Shown here: positions 16,641 to 25,542 of the stretch, piece by piece
How positions within the stretch are numbered: the first letter of the stretch is position 1
How the letters are laid out: each line of letters starts with the position of its first letter
Assembly: GCF_004016445.2 (NCBI RefSeq)
Contig: NZ_SADT02000008.1
Location: forward strand, 248,001 to 312,000
Direction: 5' to 3'
Length of the DNA: 64,000 bases
DNA from: Mesorhizobium sp. M2E.F.Ca.ET.219.01.1.1
GTDB taxonomy: Bacteria; Pseudomonadota; Alphaproteobacteria; Rhizobiales; Rhizobiaceae
Translations under genes and position numbers: made by a program
Notes under the pieces: model-generated
What the model was told of the DNA's origin: nothing
The model's database searches: none
What the model saw: the letters and a program-made list of their open reading frames with translations, nothing else

Positions 16641-17429
16641 ATGGCACCAAGCATATCGCCTGCCGCGGGAACCGACGGTGTCGCCGCCAGGATTTCCGAC
16701 GTCGTGATGGAGTTCCAGACCACGTCGGGACCAGTGCGCGGGCTGGATGATGTGTCGTTGGAACTGCGAGAGGGAGAGTTCCTGGTTCTCGTCGGACGTA
16801 GCGGTTCCGGCAAGACCACTGCGCTCAATGTCCTGGCCGGGCTCCACACTGCAACGATCGGCGAGGTGAGCGTACTTGCCCAACCGCCCGTCGCCGCGCG
16901 TCCACAGCTCGGCTACATGTTCGCGCGCGATGCTTTGCTGCCATGGCGAACTGCACTCAAGAACGTAGAGTTCGGGCTGGAAGTGCGCGGTTTCGCAAAA
17001 AGCGAAAGACGGGCCCTGGCCCGAGACTATCTGGGCCTCGTCGGTTTGAAGCGCTTTGCCGATAATTATCCAAGTCAGCTCTCCCAGGGCCAGCGGCAGC
17101 GTGTGGCGCTCGCTCGCACCTGGGCGCCTTCGCCGAAGATACTGTTGATGGACGAGCCTTTTTCGGCGCTCGACGCACAGACGCGTGAATCGCTTCACGA
17201 GGAGTTCGTGCGCATGTGGGCCGCTGACAAGAAGAGCGTTGTCTTCGTCACCCACGATCTGAACGAGGCGATCACCTTGGCCGACCGGATCCTTGTTTTC
17301 AAAGACGGCAAGATCGCCAAGGAATTCTCGATCCCTTTCGCTCGACCTCGGGACCTCGTCGATATCACCGCGGACCGGACGGCACGCGACATCTATCATG
17401 AGATCAGGCAACTGCTTTATCAGCATTAG
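16641..17429 (+). CDS. NitT/TauT-type ABC importer, ATPase
   Basis: A 262-residue ATPase of the SsuB/TauB type with Walker A GRSGSGKTT, signature LSQGQRQR (the usual second glycine is replaced by Gln, as in many of this class), Walker B ILLMDEP and switch histidine FVTHDL. ATG at 16641 follows AGGGACG; an in-frame ATG at 16569 would overlap the permease by 53 bases. It is the last gene of the rightward operon 13405-17429. Confidence 0.9.
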   Translation: MAPSISPAAGTDGVAARISDVVMEFQTTSGPVRGLDDVSLELREGEFLVLVGRSGSGKTTALNVLAGLHTATIGEVSVLAQPPVAARPQLGYMFARDALLPWRTALKNVEFGLEVRGFAKSERRALARDYLGLVGLKRFADNYPSQLSQGQRQRVALARTWAPSPKILLMDEPFSALDAQTRESLHEEFVRMWAADKKSVVFVTHDLNEAITLADRILVFKDGKIAKEFSIPFARPRDLVDITADRTARDIYHEIRQLLYQH

Positions 17430-17713
17430 CCGGCCGATAGCCGTCCCCGGGGTGGGCGGCGTGCACTGGTCAGCAGCTAACCCGGTGGATGCGTGGCCAT
17501 GTAAACGTTTACGCCATTGGCGGATTGGGTCAATGCGGAGTCTCTGCCGGGACCCCATTTCCGGATTGCCGCGTCGACCGTTCGGACCAAGCGCGCCCTC
17601 GGTAATACGAGTTCAGTCGAGGCGCATTAAGATTGTCGATTCGGGAATGTATGTGCCTTCCAGTACCGGTGCACCATTTCTCGGCGGCAGCACCTCGGCC
17701 ACGCGGACGGTGG
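17430..17713. other. Convergent intergenic region with an orphan operator
   Basis: 284 bases between the ends of two convergent genes, where no promoter is needed, yet it contains a near-perfect LacI-type site at 17500-17513. Just beyond the HAD stop, on the minus strand and in another frame, there is a short protein-like stretch ending in PESTILMRLD. I recognise no intact gene. Confidence 0.45.
17500..17513. promoter_or_regulatory. Orphan LacI-type operator (TGTAAACGTTTACG)
   Basis: It matches the consensus TGTAAACGTTTACA at 13 of 14 positions but lies between convergent genes. It may be a relic of a lost promoter or an auxiliary site. Confidence 0.55.
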
Positions 17714-18394
17714 TCAGCTTGGGGGCAGGCTGCCGAAGCCGAGCAGGTTGCTTGCATCGCGCAGGTCCGGGAGCGTTACGATACCTTCCGGAAAGACGGC
17801 TGGCGAGGGCCCGCCTCGAATTCCGAGGAATGCGATTCCCAGCTCACAGGCAGCGGAACATTCCGTGGTTGAATCGCCGACCGCCACCACGGTTTCGCGC
17901 TCTAGTCCCATGTGCAAGATTCGCGCAAAGGCCTCGCGCTTCTTCGTTGGCGCGCCGATGACCAGCTCAAAATAGTGATCAAGGGTTCGCTGACGGATGA
18001 CCTCGATCAATTCTTGCTGCGGGGTTCCAGAAACGACGAAAAGCCTGGAGCGACCAGATGCGTTTTCAAGCAGTTCCCGCGCGCCGGGAATGAAAGGCGC
18101 GGCGAGGATCTTCTCAAAAACGATGTCGGTGAACCTCTTCGACAGCAGCGCCAATCGCTCCTCGTTCGGGGCGCGACCCACTATCTGTCTGTCGAAATGG
18201 TCGAACTTCTCCCGGCGTGAAATACCGCCATGCAGCCGCTGGTAGCGGAGGATGGGTTCCCTCCACTGCCGCCCATAGCCGGAATAGATTTCAGCGAACG
18301 CCTCTGCTTTGATCTCGGCAGAGTCAAGGATGACGCCATCGAAATCGAATATGATAGCGGCGGGTCGAGAGGGCAGAAGCGGCTGACGGGGCAT
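17714..18394 (-). CDS. HAD-superfamily phosphatase
   Basis: A 226-residue HAD hydrolase of the beta-phosphoglucomutase/phosphoglycolate phosphatase type. Motif I is IIFDFDGVILDS, motif II VVSGTP, the motif III lysine is in GAPTKKREAF and motif IV is AVGDSTTE. It would dephosphorylate or isomerise a small phosphorylated sugar in the cytosol. ATG at 18394 is preferred over GTG at 18412. It lies 57 bases downstream of the LacI gene on the same strand, so it may be co-transcribed with the regulator of the neighbouring sugar importer, consistent with a role in that sugar's metabolism. Confidence 0.85.
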   Translation of the reverse strand: MPRQPLLPSRPAAIIFDFDGVILDSAEIKAEAFAEIYSGYGRQWREPILRYQRLHGGISRREKFDHFDRQIVGRAPNEERLALLSKRFTDIVFEKILAAPFIPGARELLENASGRSRLFVVSGTPQQELIEVIRQRTLDHYFELVIGAPTKKREAFARILHMGLERETVVAVGDSTTECSAACELGIAFLGIRGGPSPAVFPEGIVTLPDLRDASNLLGFGSLPPS

Positions 18395-18451
18395 GACGGT
18401 GCCTATGTGCACACTCGACTTCGCGGGTGTGAAGCGCCCGCGGACCTGGAT

Positions 18452-19534
18452 TTAGACGGCCGCGGCCAAGCGCAACTGTTTTAGAGCGCGCGGCGGGCAC
18501 GCGGATTTTCTTACGATCAGGTGCGAATCGAGCCTGACGAAGCGAGGGGGCTCGCCGTTCGACAGCGAGCTGTGGAGCATTTCGGCCGCCAGCCTGCCCA
18601 TTTCCTCGGCAGGCACGGCTATGGTCGTCAACGGAGGCTCCAACTGGGCTGCATATTCTGCATCATCGAACCCGACGATCGAGATATCCTGGGGAACCCG
18701 GATTCCGAGCCGCCGACTTTCACTTAAGGCTCCAAACGCCATGACGTCGGTGTTGCAGACCACCGCCGTGGTTTCCGGATATTTGTCCAGGATGGCGCGT
18801 ATTGCCTCGGTTCCGTCCCGGATGGTGAAATTGCGAATGATTATATTCGCTGCCCCATGGAGATTTCTCGATCCGACGAAATCCTTGTAGGCGGCAATTC
18901 GAGCGCGCTGGCGATCGCTACCCTTCGGGCTGCCGGCAATCATGGCGAAATTTCTATGCCCCAGATCGGCAAGGTATTCCATCGCGCTTTCCGTAGCCGC
19001 GTAATTGTCGAACCCTATGCAGGGTACGATCTCGTCGGGCAGGTATGAGTAGGTCGTCACCACTGGGATATGCGGTCGCTTAAGATAGCTCACGAGCGCC
19101 GGGTCCTCGATCGCGCCAACCAGAAGAAGCGCCTCGGCGCCGCGATCCACCAATGTCTTGACCTTCTCAAAAACATTGGCGTGTTCGAAGCCAGTTGTGG
19201 CAACGATCGTCATGTAGCCGTGCTGCGCGAAGCTATCCTGAAAATGGTTGATCATCTTCGCAAAGATCGCATAGTCGAGCGTCGGGATAGCCGCTCCCAC
19301 GATATGGGTCTTGCGGGATCGCAATGCTTTTGCCGCCGGGTTGGCCGCGTAGCCCAGATTCTGCGCAGTCGCCAGGACCCGTCGGCGAACGTCCTCGCTG
19401 ACGATGTCAGGCAGATTGAACGCCCGCGATACGGTGGCTACCGAAACCCCCGCCTCGCGGGCAACGTCGAAGACGCCTGCCTTTTTCTTCAACTTGGGCT
19501 GTTTGGCTCTTTTGCCCGGCATAAGCCGCACCAT
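18452..19534 (-). CDS. LacI-family transcriptional regulator
   Basis: A 360-residue LacI/GalR repressor with HTH at about residues 16-40 (VFDVAREAGVSVATVSRAFN), hinge AAKALRSRKTHIVGAAIPTL and a sugar-binding effector domain ending in DSHLIVRKS. It has a lysine-rich N-terminal lead (KRAKQPKLKKK). ATG at 19534 is chosen because the frame upstream runs through an operator-like palindrome at 19611-19624. It is divergent from the CUT1 importer operon, which has its own operator at 19682-19695, so it is the probable repressor of that operon and of itself. Confidence 0.9.
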   Translation of the reverse strand: MVRLMPGKRAKQPKLKKKAGVFDVAREAGVSVATVSRAFNLPDIVSEDVRRRVLATAQNLGYAANPAAKALRSRKTHIVGAAIPTLDYAIFAKMINHFQDSFAQHGYMTIVATTGFEHANVFEKVKTLVDRGAEALLLVGAIEDPALVSYLKRPHIPVVTTYSYLPDEIVPCIGFDNYAATESAMEYLADLGHRNFAMIAGSPKGSDRQRARIAAYKDFVGSRNLHGAANIIIRNFTIRDGTEAIRAILDKYPETTAVVCNTDVMAFGALSESRRLGIRVPQDISIVGFDDAEYAAQLEPPLTTIAVPAEEMGRLAAEMLHSSLSNGEPPRFVRLDSHLIVRKSACPPRALKQLRLAAAV

Positions 19535-19610
19535 CTTCGTTGGCTTTTGTTCACCGGTGGCTTTTGTCCTCGACTTCACCGCGCTTGACAAGCCATAAAA
19601 CGTCCCCACA

Positions 19611-19624
19611 TGTAATCGTTTACA
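19611..19624. promoter_or_regulatory. LacI-type operator (TGTAATCGTTTACA)
   Basis: One mismatch from the perfect palindrome TGTAAACGTTTACA. It lies 77 bases before the second LacI start and is likely autoregulatory. Confidence 0.65.
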
Positions 19625-19653
19625 GAAATTTCTATGTTGACGCGGGTTTGGGC

Positions 19654-19695
19654 TTGACATCACCGTTTAGCTCGCAAAGAATGAAAACGTTTACA
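19654..19695 (+). promoter_or_regulatory. Promoter with LacI-type operator for CUT1 operon
   Basis: TTGACA (19654-19659), a 17-base spacer and AAGAAT (19677-19682) run into TGAAAACGTTTACA (19682-19695), placing an operator at the expected transcription start. The first gene begins 62 bases downstream. Confidence 0.62.
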
Positions 19696-19757
19696 TAAGT
19701 TGGGAGCGCGAGGCCGGCTTTTGCCGCGCCTCGCATAAAAAACGGAGGATCAACAAT

Positions 19758-21059
19758 TTGACCGCGTCGATCAGACTGCCAGTGTCTCGTCGCAACTTCC
19801 TCAAGGCCTCTGCCGGCCTTGCTGCCGCCGTGGCCGCCTATCGCGCCTCGTCGGCATATGCGGAGGAAGTGACGCTCAATATCCTCAATAGCAATTCAGT
19901 CTGGGCAGGGGCCCTCACCGATCAGGTGGCGAAGGCATATACAGCCGCGAAGATCACCGGGGAATCCAACCCTTACGAATCTCACTACGAAAAGATGCTG
20001 ATCGAACTCTCACAGGGTTCGGAAACGTTCGACATCATCACCACCGACAGCCTGTGGGTCCGGCAGCCGCAGCGCAACAAATGGGCGCCCACGATGGAGG
20101 ACATCAAAGCCGCCAACCCTGACCTTCCCGAGATCAAGTATGGGAACGTCACCGAGGGATCGCTGCAATACTCCATCTACCAGGGCAAGCACTACGGCCT
20201 GCCGCTCGCCATGACGATTCCGGTCTTCATCTATCGCAAGGACCTATTCGAGAAAGCCGGTATCGATAAGGTGCCCGTCACCTGGGACGAGTATGTCGCG
20301 GCCGCCAAGAAGCTGCACAGCTCAGACGTCGCCGGAAACACGCTTTGCCTGGGAGGGCAGGACGCCCACATGTCCGGCGACTGGATGACGCGCGTCATGG
20401 GAATGACGAAGCTCGCGCCTACCGACGACGGCTGCTTCAACGATGCCAATGAGCCCGTCTTCAATTCGGAAGGACAGGGCGAGCATGCCATCGAAAGGTT
20501 GAAGGAGGTCTTGCAGTATTGCCCTCAAGGCGTCTCCGGGTTCGACTACCCGGAAGGTCAGTCCGCGATCGGTCAGGGAACCGCGGCCATGATCATTTCA
20601 TGGTCGGACGCGCTCTCCGGCATTGAGGGCGGGCCGCATGCCGGCAAGTTCGGCTATGCGGTGGCGCCGACCGAGAAGTTCCAGCAGTCGATGATTGGCG
20701 GCTGGACCGTGGTGCTTAACGCCGCCAGCAAAAAGCAGGCCGACGGCTACAGGTTTTTGGCCTGGCTCGCCGACGGCGGCTACAAGTATTTCTCGGAAGC
20801 GGGTGAAACCTCGATCTGCTACAAGCCGGATCTCGAAAATCCGGACATGGTCAAGAAGATTCCCGGCCTTCATGTCTTTGAGGATTTCAAGACCCGCGGG
20901 ACGCAGCCGATCGCGATCCCGCCTTATCGCCTGACCAATGCGGTGGAAGTGCAGCGGGCAATCTACGAGGAAGTCCTCGCCGGCGTGACTGGGCGAAAGA
21001 CCCCCAAGACCGCGATGGTCGATGCCGTCGATCGGGTGGGAAAGCTCGTCAAGGGCTGA
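19758..21059 (+). CDS. CUT1-type ABC importer, binding protein (Tat-exported)
   Basis: A 433-residue family-1 extracellular solute-binding protein. The N-terminus has a Tat motif ([11 protein letters not shown]) with processing near SSAYAEE (about residue 35), so the protein is exported folded. The start codon is TTG, set by GGAGG nine bases upstream. Segments such as [17 protein letters not shown] and [10 protein letters not shown] fit maltose/polyol-binding relatives. It heads an operon of importer, aldehyde dehydrogenase and GMC oxidoreductase genes, so the ligand is probably a sugar alcohol or oxidisable sugar derivative. That ligand is an inference. Confidence 0.88.
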
Positions 21060-21156
21060 AGTCGCCGCCCGCAAGCGCCTGGATATTCCAGCGCTCGTAG
21101 AACAGGAACGCGCTGTGCGGGCAGATGCCCGCTCGGCGCCTTCGGGATCAAGGACC

Positions 21157-22095
21157 ATGACAGTCAGCTTAGAGGGTTTGCCCGTCGCGACCGACCGGGC
21201 CAAGCGTGCCGGAGAGCGTTACACCGGCATGATCCTGCTCGCGCCGACCATGATCATCATGACGGTTGTCGGTCTCTTTCCGCTCCTGCACTCGCTCTAT
21301 ATGAGCCTCACCGGCTATCGCCCCTCGGATCCGGACAAGTTCCAGGGATTTGTCGGCCTCGCCAACTATGCCGATGCGGTGTCGGACGCCCAGTTCCTGC
21401 ATTCGATCCTGCTGACGCTGCTATTCACCGTCTTGTCCGTGGGGCTGTCTCTCACCTTGGCCGTGCTGCTGGCCCTCCTCTTCAACGTCAGGCTCCCCGG
21501 TTTCACGCTGCTAAGGACCATCATCATCGTCCCCATGCTGATCACACCGATCGCGGTCGGCATCACCTGGCGCATCATGATGATGCCCGACCTTGGCGTG
21601 CTCAATTACGTTTTGAGCCTCGTCGGCATTCCGCCGCAGCCATGGGCCGGCGAGAAGGCCAGCGCCATGGCCTCGATGCTGCTTGTAGATGTCTGGCAGT
21701 GGACCCCGTTCATGTTCCTGATCATCTTCGCCGGCCTTTCGGCCCTGCCCAAGAGCCCCTTCGAGGCGGCGGCGATCGACGGCGCCTCGCCGATCCAGAC
21801 CTTCTTCATGGTCACGCTGCCGATGCTGAAACCCGTGATCGTGATCGCGAGCCTGCTCAGGATCGTCGATGCCATCCGCACCTACGACACGGTCTACATC
21901 ATTACGCGTGGCGGTCCCGATTTCGCCACCGACCTGCTCAGCATCTACCTGGCAAGGGTAAATTTCCGCTTCTTCAGCCTCGGCTATGGTGCTGCGCTAT
22001 CCTGGCTGACGCTCCTCATCATCCTCGCCGTGGTTCTCATCTTCGTGAAATACACGGGCTTCATGCGCATGGTGAACGAAAAGGAGGCCCGCTGA
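21157..22095 (+). CDS. CUT1-type ABC importer, permease 1
   Basis: A 312-residue inner-membrane permease of the MalF/UgpA type with six predicted membrane segments and the EAA loop EAAAIDGASPIQTFFMVTLP. ATG at 21157 is chosen because AAGGA precedes it; the frame is open upstream to 21022, inside the binding-protein gene. Its stop overlaps the start of permease 2 (TGATG), so the two are translated together, as expected for subunits of one heterodimeric channel. Confidence 0.92.
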   Translation: MTVSLEGLPVATDRAKRAGERYTGMILLAPTMIIMTVVGLFPLLHSLYMSLTGYRPSDPDKFQGFVGLANYADAVSDAQFLHSILLTLLFTVLSVGLSLTLAVLLALLFNVRLPGFTLLRTIIIVPMLITPIAVGITWRIMMMPDLGVLNYVLSLVGIPPQPWAGEKASAMASMLLVDVWQWTPFMFLIIFAGLSALPKSPFEAAAIDGASPIQTFFMVTLPMLKPVIVIASLLRIVDAIRTYDTVYIITRGGPDFATDLLSIYLARVNFRFFSLGYGAALSWLTLLIILAVVLIFVKYTGFMRMVNEKEAR

Positions 22096-22937
22096 TGTCA
22101 AGCTCGATCACGCGACGCGGGTCCATCCTCAGCGGCATCGGCTACTATGCGCTGGCCCTGATGGCGACCGCCTTCTTTGCTTTCCCCATCGTCTGGATGA
22201 CGCTTTCTTCGTTGAAGTCGGATGCAGACATATCGGCATATCCGCCGAGGTGGGTTTTTGCTCCGACATTGGAGAGCTACCGCAAGCTTTTCACAGAGTT
22301 GAATGCGATGGATGCCTTGATCAACAGCGCATTCATCGTCTGCCTGGCCACGCTGTTTGCAATGATCGCAGGCACGCTCGCCGCCTACGGACTGGCGCGT
22401 TTCGACGTCAAGAACAAGAACTTCATCGCCTTTGAGGTTCTGTCGATCCGCATGCTGCCGCCGATGGTGAGCGTCATCCCGCTGTTCATCATCGCCAAGC
22501 AACTGGGGATCTTCGACACGCCGTGGCTGCTGATCGCCGTCTACACGCTGAACGGATTGCCGTTCGTGGTGTGGGTAATGCGGGTGTTCATCCAGGAAAT
22601 TCCGCAGTCGATCGAAGAGGCTGCCCTGATAGACGGCTGCAGTCGGTTCGAGTGCTTCTGGCGCGTGACCTTGCCGCTGCTCTTGCCCGGGCTCGCGGCG
22701 ACGATGGTGATCATATTCATGTTCGCCTGGAATGAGTTCCTGCTGGCCAGCATTCTGACCTCTTCGGAGGCGCGGACGCTGCCAGTGATCGCGGCGAGCT
22801 CGATCAAGGCCAAGGCGATCTCGTGGGGATTGGGCTCGGCCGCCGGTGTGTTGATGTCGTTGCCGATCGTCGTGCTCGTCCTGTTGATGCAAAAATATCT
22901 TGTCAGGGGCCTGACGCTTGGCGCCGTGAAGGGATGA
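22095..22937 (+). CDS. CUT1-type ABC importer, permease 2
   Basis: A 280-residue MalG/UgpE-type permease with six membrane segments and the EAA loop EEAALIDGCSRFECFWRVTLP, which contacts the ATPase. The start ATG at 22095 shares a base with the preceding stop. The ATPase gene follows nine bases downstream. Confidence 0.92.
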   Translation: MSSSITRRGSILSGIGYYALALMATAFFAFPIVWMTLSSLKSDADISAYPPRWVFAPTLESYRKLFTELNAMDALINSAFIVCLATLFAMIAGTLAAYGLARFDVKNKNFIAFEVLSIRMLPPMVSVIPLFIIAKQLGIFDTPWLLIAVYTLNGLPFVVWVMRVFIQEIPQSIEEAALIDGCSRFECFWRVTLPLLLPGLAATMVIIFMFAWNEFLLASILTSSEARTLPVIAASSIKAKAISWGLGSAAGVLMSLPIVVLVLLMQKYLVRGLTLGAVKG

Positions 22938-22946
22938 GGAACGACG

Positions 22947-24014
22947 ATGGGTATTGAAGTCAGATCAGTCTACAAGCGCTTTGGCGCCTTCACTGCCGTG
23001 AACGGCGTGTCGGTCGACATCAAGGACGGCGAATTCTTCGTCATGCTGGGTCCCTCCGGTTGCGGCAAGACGACGACATTGCGCATGATTGCCGGACTGG
23101 AGCTTCCCAGCGACGGCCAGATCAAGATCAACGGCCGCGACGTGACATATGAGGAGCCTCGTCACCGCGATATCGCGATGGCGTTCCAGGACTATGGTCT
23201 TTATCCGCACCTGTCCGTGTTCCAGAACATCGAGTTCCCTCTCAAGGTGCGCAAGATCGCCGAGGGCGAGCGCAGAAAGAAAGTGCATGCAACCGCGGAA
23301 AAACTCGGAATTGCCGAGTATCTGAATCGCAAACCTGCGCAGATCTCCGGCGGGCAACGGCAGCGCGTCTCCCTGGCGCGGGCTTTGGTGCGCAATCCCC
23401 GCGTCTTCCTGATGGACGAGCCGCTGTCGAACCTCGATGCGAAGCTGCGTGCCACAATGCGCACCGAGATCAAGAAGCTGGTCACCAGCCTCGGCATCAC
23501 CACTGTCTACGTGACCCATGACCAGATCGAAGCGATGTCGATGGCCGACCGGATCGCCGTCATGCGTAAAGGTGACATGGTCCAGGTGGCAACGCCGCTG
23601 GAGATCTACGACAGGCCAAGAACCGAGTTTGTGGCCGACTTCATCGGTTCTCCGCCCATGAATCTGTTCCCCGCCCATTTCGACCGCAAGAAGGGACTTG
23701 CCGCCTCCGTCCAGCCCTTTGCCGACAGTTTGTCAGGAGAAGTCGCCGACAAGGCAAGCAGCTTTGCCGACGCCCAGGGACAATTCTTCGTTGGAGTCCG
23801 CCCTGAGCATCTCTTGATCGTTGGTGACGGCGCCGAGGGCGCCGCGTCGGCAAGCGTCGATTTCGTCGAGCCGCTTGGGCAGACCACCAATGTGTATGTC
23901 GACTGCGGTGGCCATAAGTTCATCGTCGTTACCGATCGAACAGAGGCGAGGGTCGGCGACGTCGTCGGCGTGCTCGTTGCGCCAGGCAAGAGCCGGCTTG
24001 TTGCGCCAAACTGA
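22947..24014 (+). CDS. CUT1-type ABC importer, ATPase (UgpC/MalK-like)
   Basis: A 355-residue ATPase with Walker A GPSGCGKTT, signature ISGGQRQR, Walker B FLMDEP, switch histidine YVTHDQIEAMSMADR and a C-terminal OB/TOBE regulatory domain (about residues 240-355, GVRPEHLLIVGDGAEG). It energises the two permeases upstream. The TOBE region is short compared with MalK. It is followed 17 bases later by the aldehyde dehydrogenase gene, so transport and oxidation genes form one operon. Confidence 0.92.
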   Translation: MGIEVRSVYKRFGAFTAVNGVSVDIKDGEFFVMLGPSGCGKTTTLRMIAGLELPSDGQIKINGRDVTYEEPRHRDIAMAFQDYGLYPHLSVFQNIEFPLKVRKIAEGERRKKVHATAEKLGIAEYLNRKPAQISGGQRQRVSLARALVRNPRVFLMDEPLSNLDAKLRATMRTEIKKLVTSLGITTVYVTHDQIEAMSMADRIAVMRKGDMVQVATPLEIYDRPRTEFVADFIGSPPMNLFPAHFDRKKGLAASVQPFADSLSGEVADKASSFADAQGQFFVGVRPEHLLIVGDGAEGAASASVDFVEPLGQTTNVYVDCGGHKFIVVTDRTEARVGDVVGVLVAPGKSRLVAPN

Positions 24015-24031
24015 CCGAAGGAAATGGATCG

Positions 24032-25531
24032 ATGGACGTGCGTGAATACGACAATTGGATCGACGGCGGTTGGGCAGGCGCCGATCGAAAGGTGGAACGC
24101 AAATCGCCAGCTCATGGCAGGCTATTGGCCCGTTTCGCGCAAAGCGACGAGCACGCGGTGATGGCTGCTGTCGGGGTCGCCCGCAAAGCCTTCGACACGA
24201 GATCTGTCTGGTCATCGCTGCCTGGCGCCGAAAGAGCCAAGGCACTCGGACGCTGGATCGACTTGATGATCCGTGACACCGACCGGCTGGCCCTTATTGA
24301 GGCGGAAGAGGTTGGCAAGCCGATCCGCTTCGCCAAGGCTGAGATCGAGTGGTCCATTGAGCTCGCGCGCTACGCGGCAGCGCTTGCCTGGCAAATCCCA
24401 GGAGACCTGGTCTCAAATGTCGGTGACGCAAATCTGGGTCTTGTGACCCGTGAGCCGCGCGGTGTGATCGCAATGATCACACCGTGGAATTTCCCTATGG
24501 TGACCCTGTTCCAGAAGCTGCCCTTCGCGCTCGCGGCCGGCTGTACGGTGGTGATCAAGCCGTCGGAACTGACCTCTGGTTCGACGCTCGAAATCGCCAA
24601 GCTGGCGACGGAGGCTGGCATTCCAAATGGCGTCATCAATGTGGTAACCGGCTCGGGCCGCACCGTCGGCGAGATCCTGACCGGGCACAGAGATGTCGAC
24701 ATGATCTCGTTTACCGGATCGACATCAGTCGGGATCAGGATCGCGCAGCGCGCGGCCGAGCAGGTCAAGCGCGTTGGCCTCGAGCTAGGCGGAAAGGCGG
24801 CGAATATCGTCTTTGCCGATGCCGATATCGACGCGGCGCTGGATGGCATCCTGCTCGGCTACATCCTCAACCAGGGCGAAGAATGCGTCCAGGGCACCAG
24901 GCTTCTCGTTGAGGATAGCATTGCGGACAGCTTCCTGGAGAAGCTTGTAGAGCGTTCGAAGAAGATCCGCCTCGGCCTGCCGACCGATGAGCAGGCAGAC
25001 GTCGGAGCGCTGATCCATGAAAAACACATGGATCAGGTGCTGGCATACATCAAGAGCGGGATAGACGAGGGCGCGACGCTTCTCCTCGGTGGCAACCGTG
25101 TCACCGAAAACGGCCTCGGCATGGGCTATTATGTTGCCCCTACCATCTTTTCCAACGTCACCCCCGACATGACAATCTTTCGCGAAGAGATTTTCGGCCC
25201 CGTGCTTGCGGTCACGCGTTTCCGCAGCGTCGAGGAAGCAATCGCGCTCGCCAATGACACGAACTATGGTCTGGGCAACGGGCTATGGACGAAGGACATC
25301 GACAAGGCGATACGCGTTTCGCGCGAACTTCGCAGCGGAACGGTCTACGTGAACACATTTCTCGAGACCGCGGTCCAGATGCCCTTCGGCGGCTTCAAGC
25401 AAAGCGGGATCGGTCGTGAAAATGGGTTGGACGGCTTGCTCGAGTTCACCGAGGTGAAGTCGACCTTCATCAAGCTTGGGAAACGCACCCACGCCCTGCC
25501 GCACACCCTGACAGCCTCGGCAAGATCGTAA
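24032..25531 (+). CDS. NAD(P)-dependent aldehyde dehydrogenase
   Basis: A 499-residue cytosolic aldehyde dehydrogenase. The catalytic cysteine is C285 (NQGEECVQG) and the general base E251 (LELGGK). Cofactor-binding segments TPWNFP and FTGSTSVG are present. It oxidises an aldehyde to the acid. Lying between the importer ATPase and the GMC oxidoreductase, it probably takes the aldehyde made by the GMC enzyme. The pair resembles the choline oxidation arrangement (alcohol to aldehyde to acid), but the importer type points to a polyol rather than choline. Confidence 0.92.
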   Translation: MDVREYDNWIDGGWAGADRKVERKSPAHGRLLARFAQSDEHAVMAAVGVARKAFDTRSVWSSLPGAERAKALGRWIDLMIRDTDRLALIEAEEVGKPIRFAKAEIEWSIELARYAAALAWQIPGDLVSNVGDANLGLVTREPRGVIAMITPWNFPMVTLFQKLPFALAAGCTVVIKPSELTSGSTLEIAKLATEAGIPNGVINVVTGSGRTVGEILTGHRDVDMISFTGSTSVGIRIAQRAAEQVKRVGLELGGKAANIVFADADIDAALDGILLGYILNQGEECVQGTRLLVEDSIADSFLEKLVERSKKIRLGLPTDEQADVGALIHEKHMDQVLAYIKSGIDEGATLLLGGNRVTENGLGMGYYVAPTIFSNVTPDMTIFREEIFGPVLAVTRFRSVEEAIALANDTNYGLGNGLWTKDIDKAIRVSRELRSGTVYVNTFLETAVQMPFGGFKQSGIGRENGLDGLLEFTEVKSTFIKLGKRTHALPHTLTASARS

Positions 25532-25542
25532 GGAGTGCTCCG

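Noticed and set aside
16566..17558. 330-codon minus-strand frame over the NitT/TauT ATPase gene
   Set aside because: The plus strand has complete Walker and signature motifs; the antisense product is low in family-like features.
17623..17713. Protein-like minus-strand stretch ending in PESTILMRLD as an extension of the HAD protein
   Set aside because: It is in a different frame after a clean HAD C-terminus and needs an unsupported frameshift; no family recognised.
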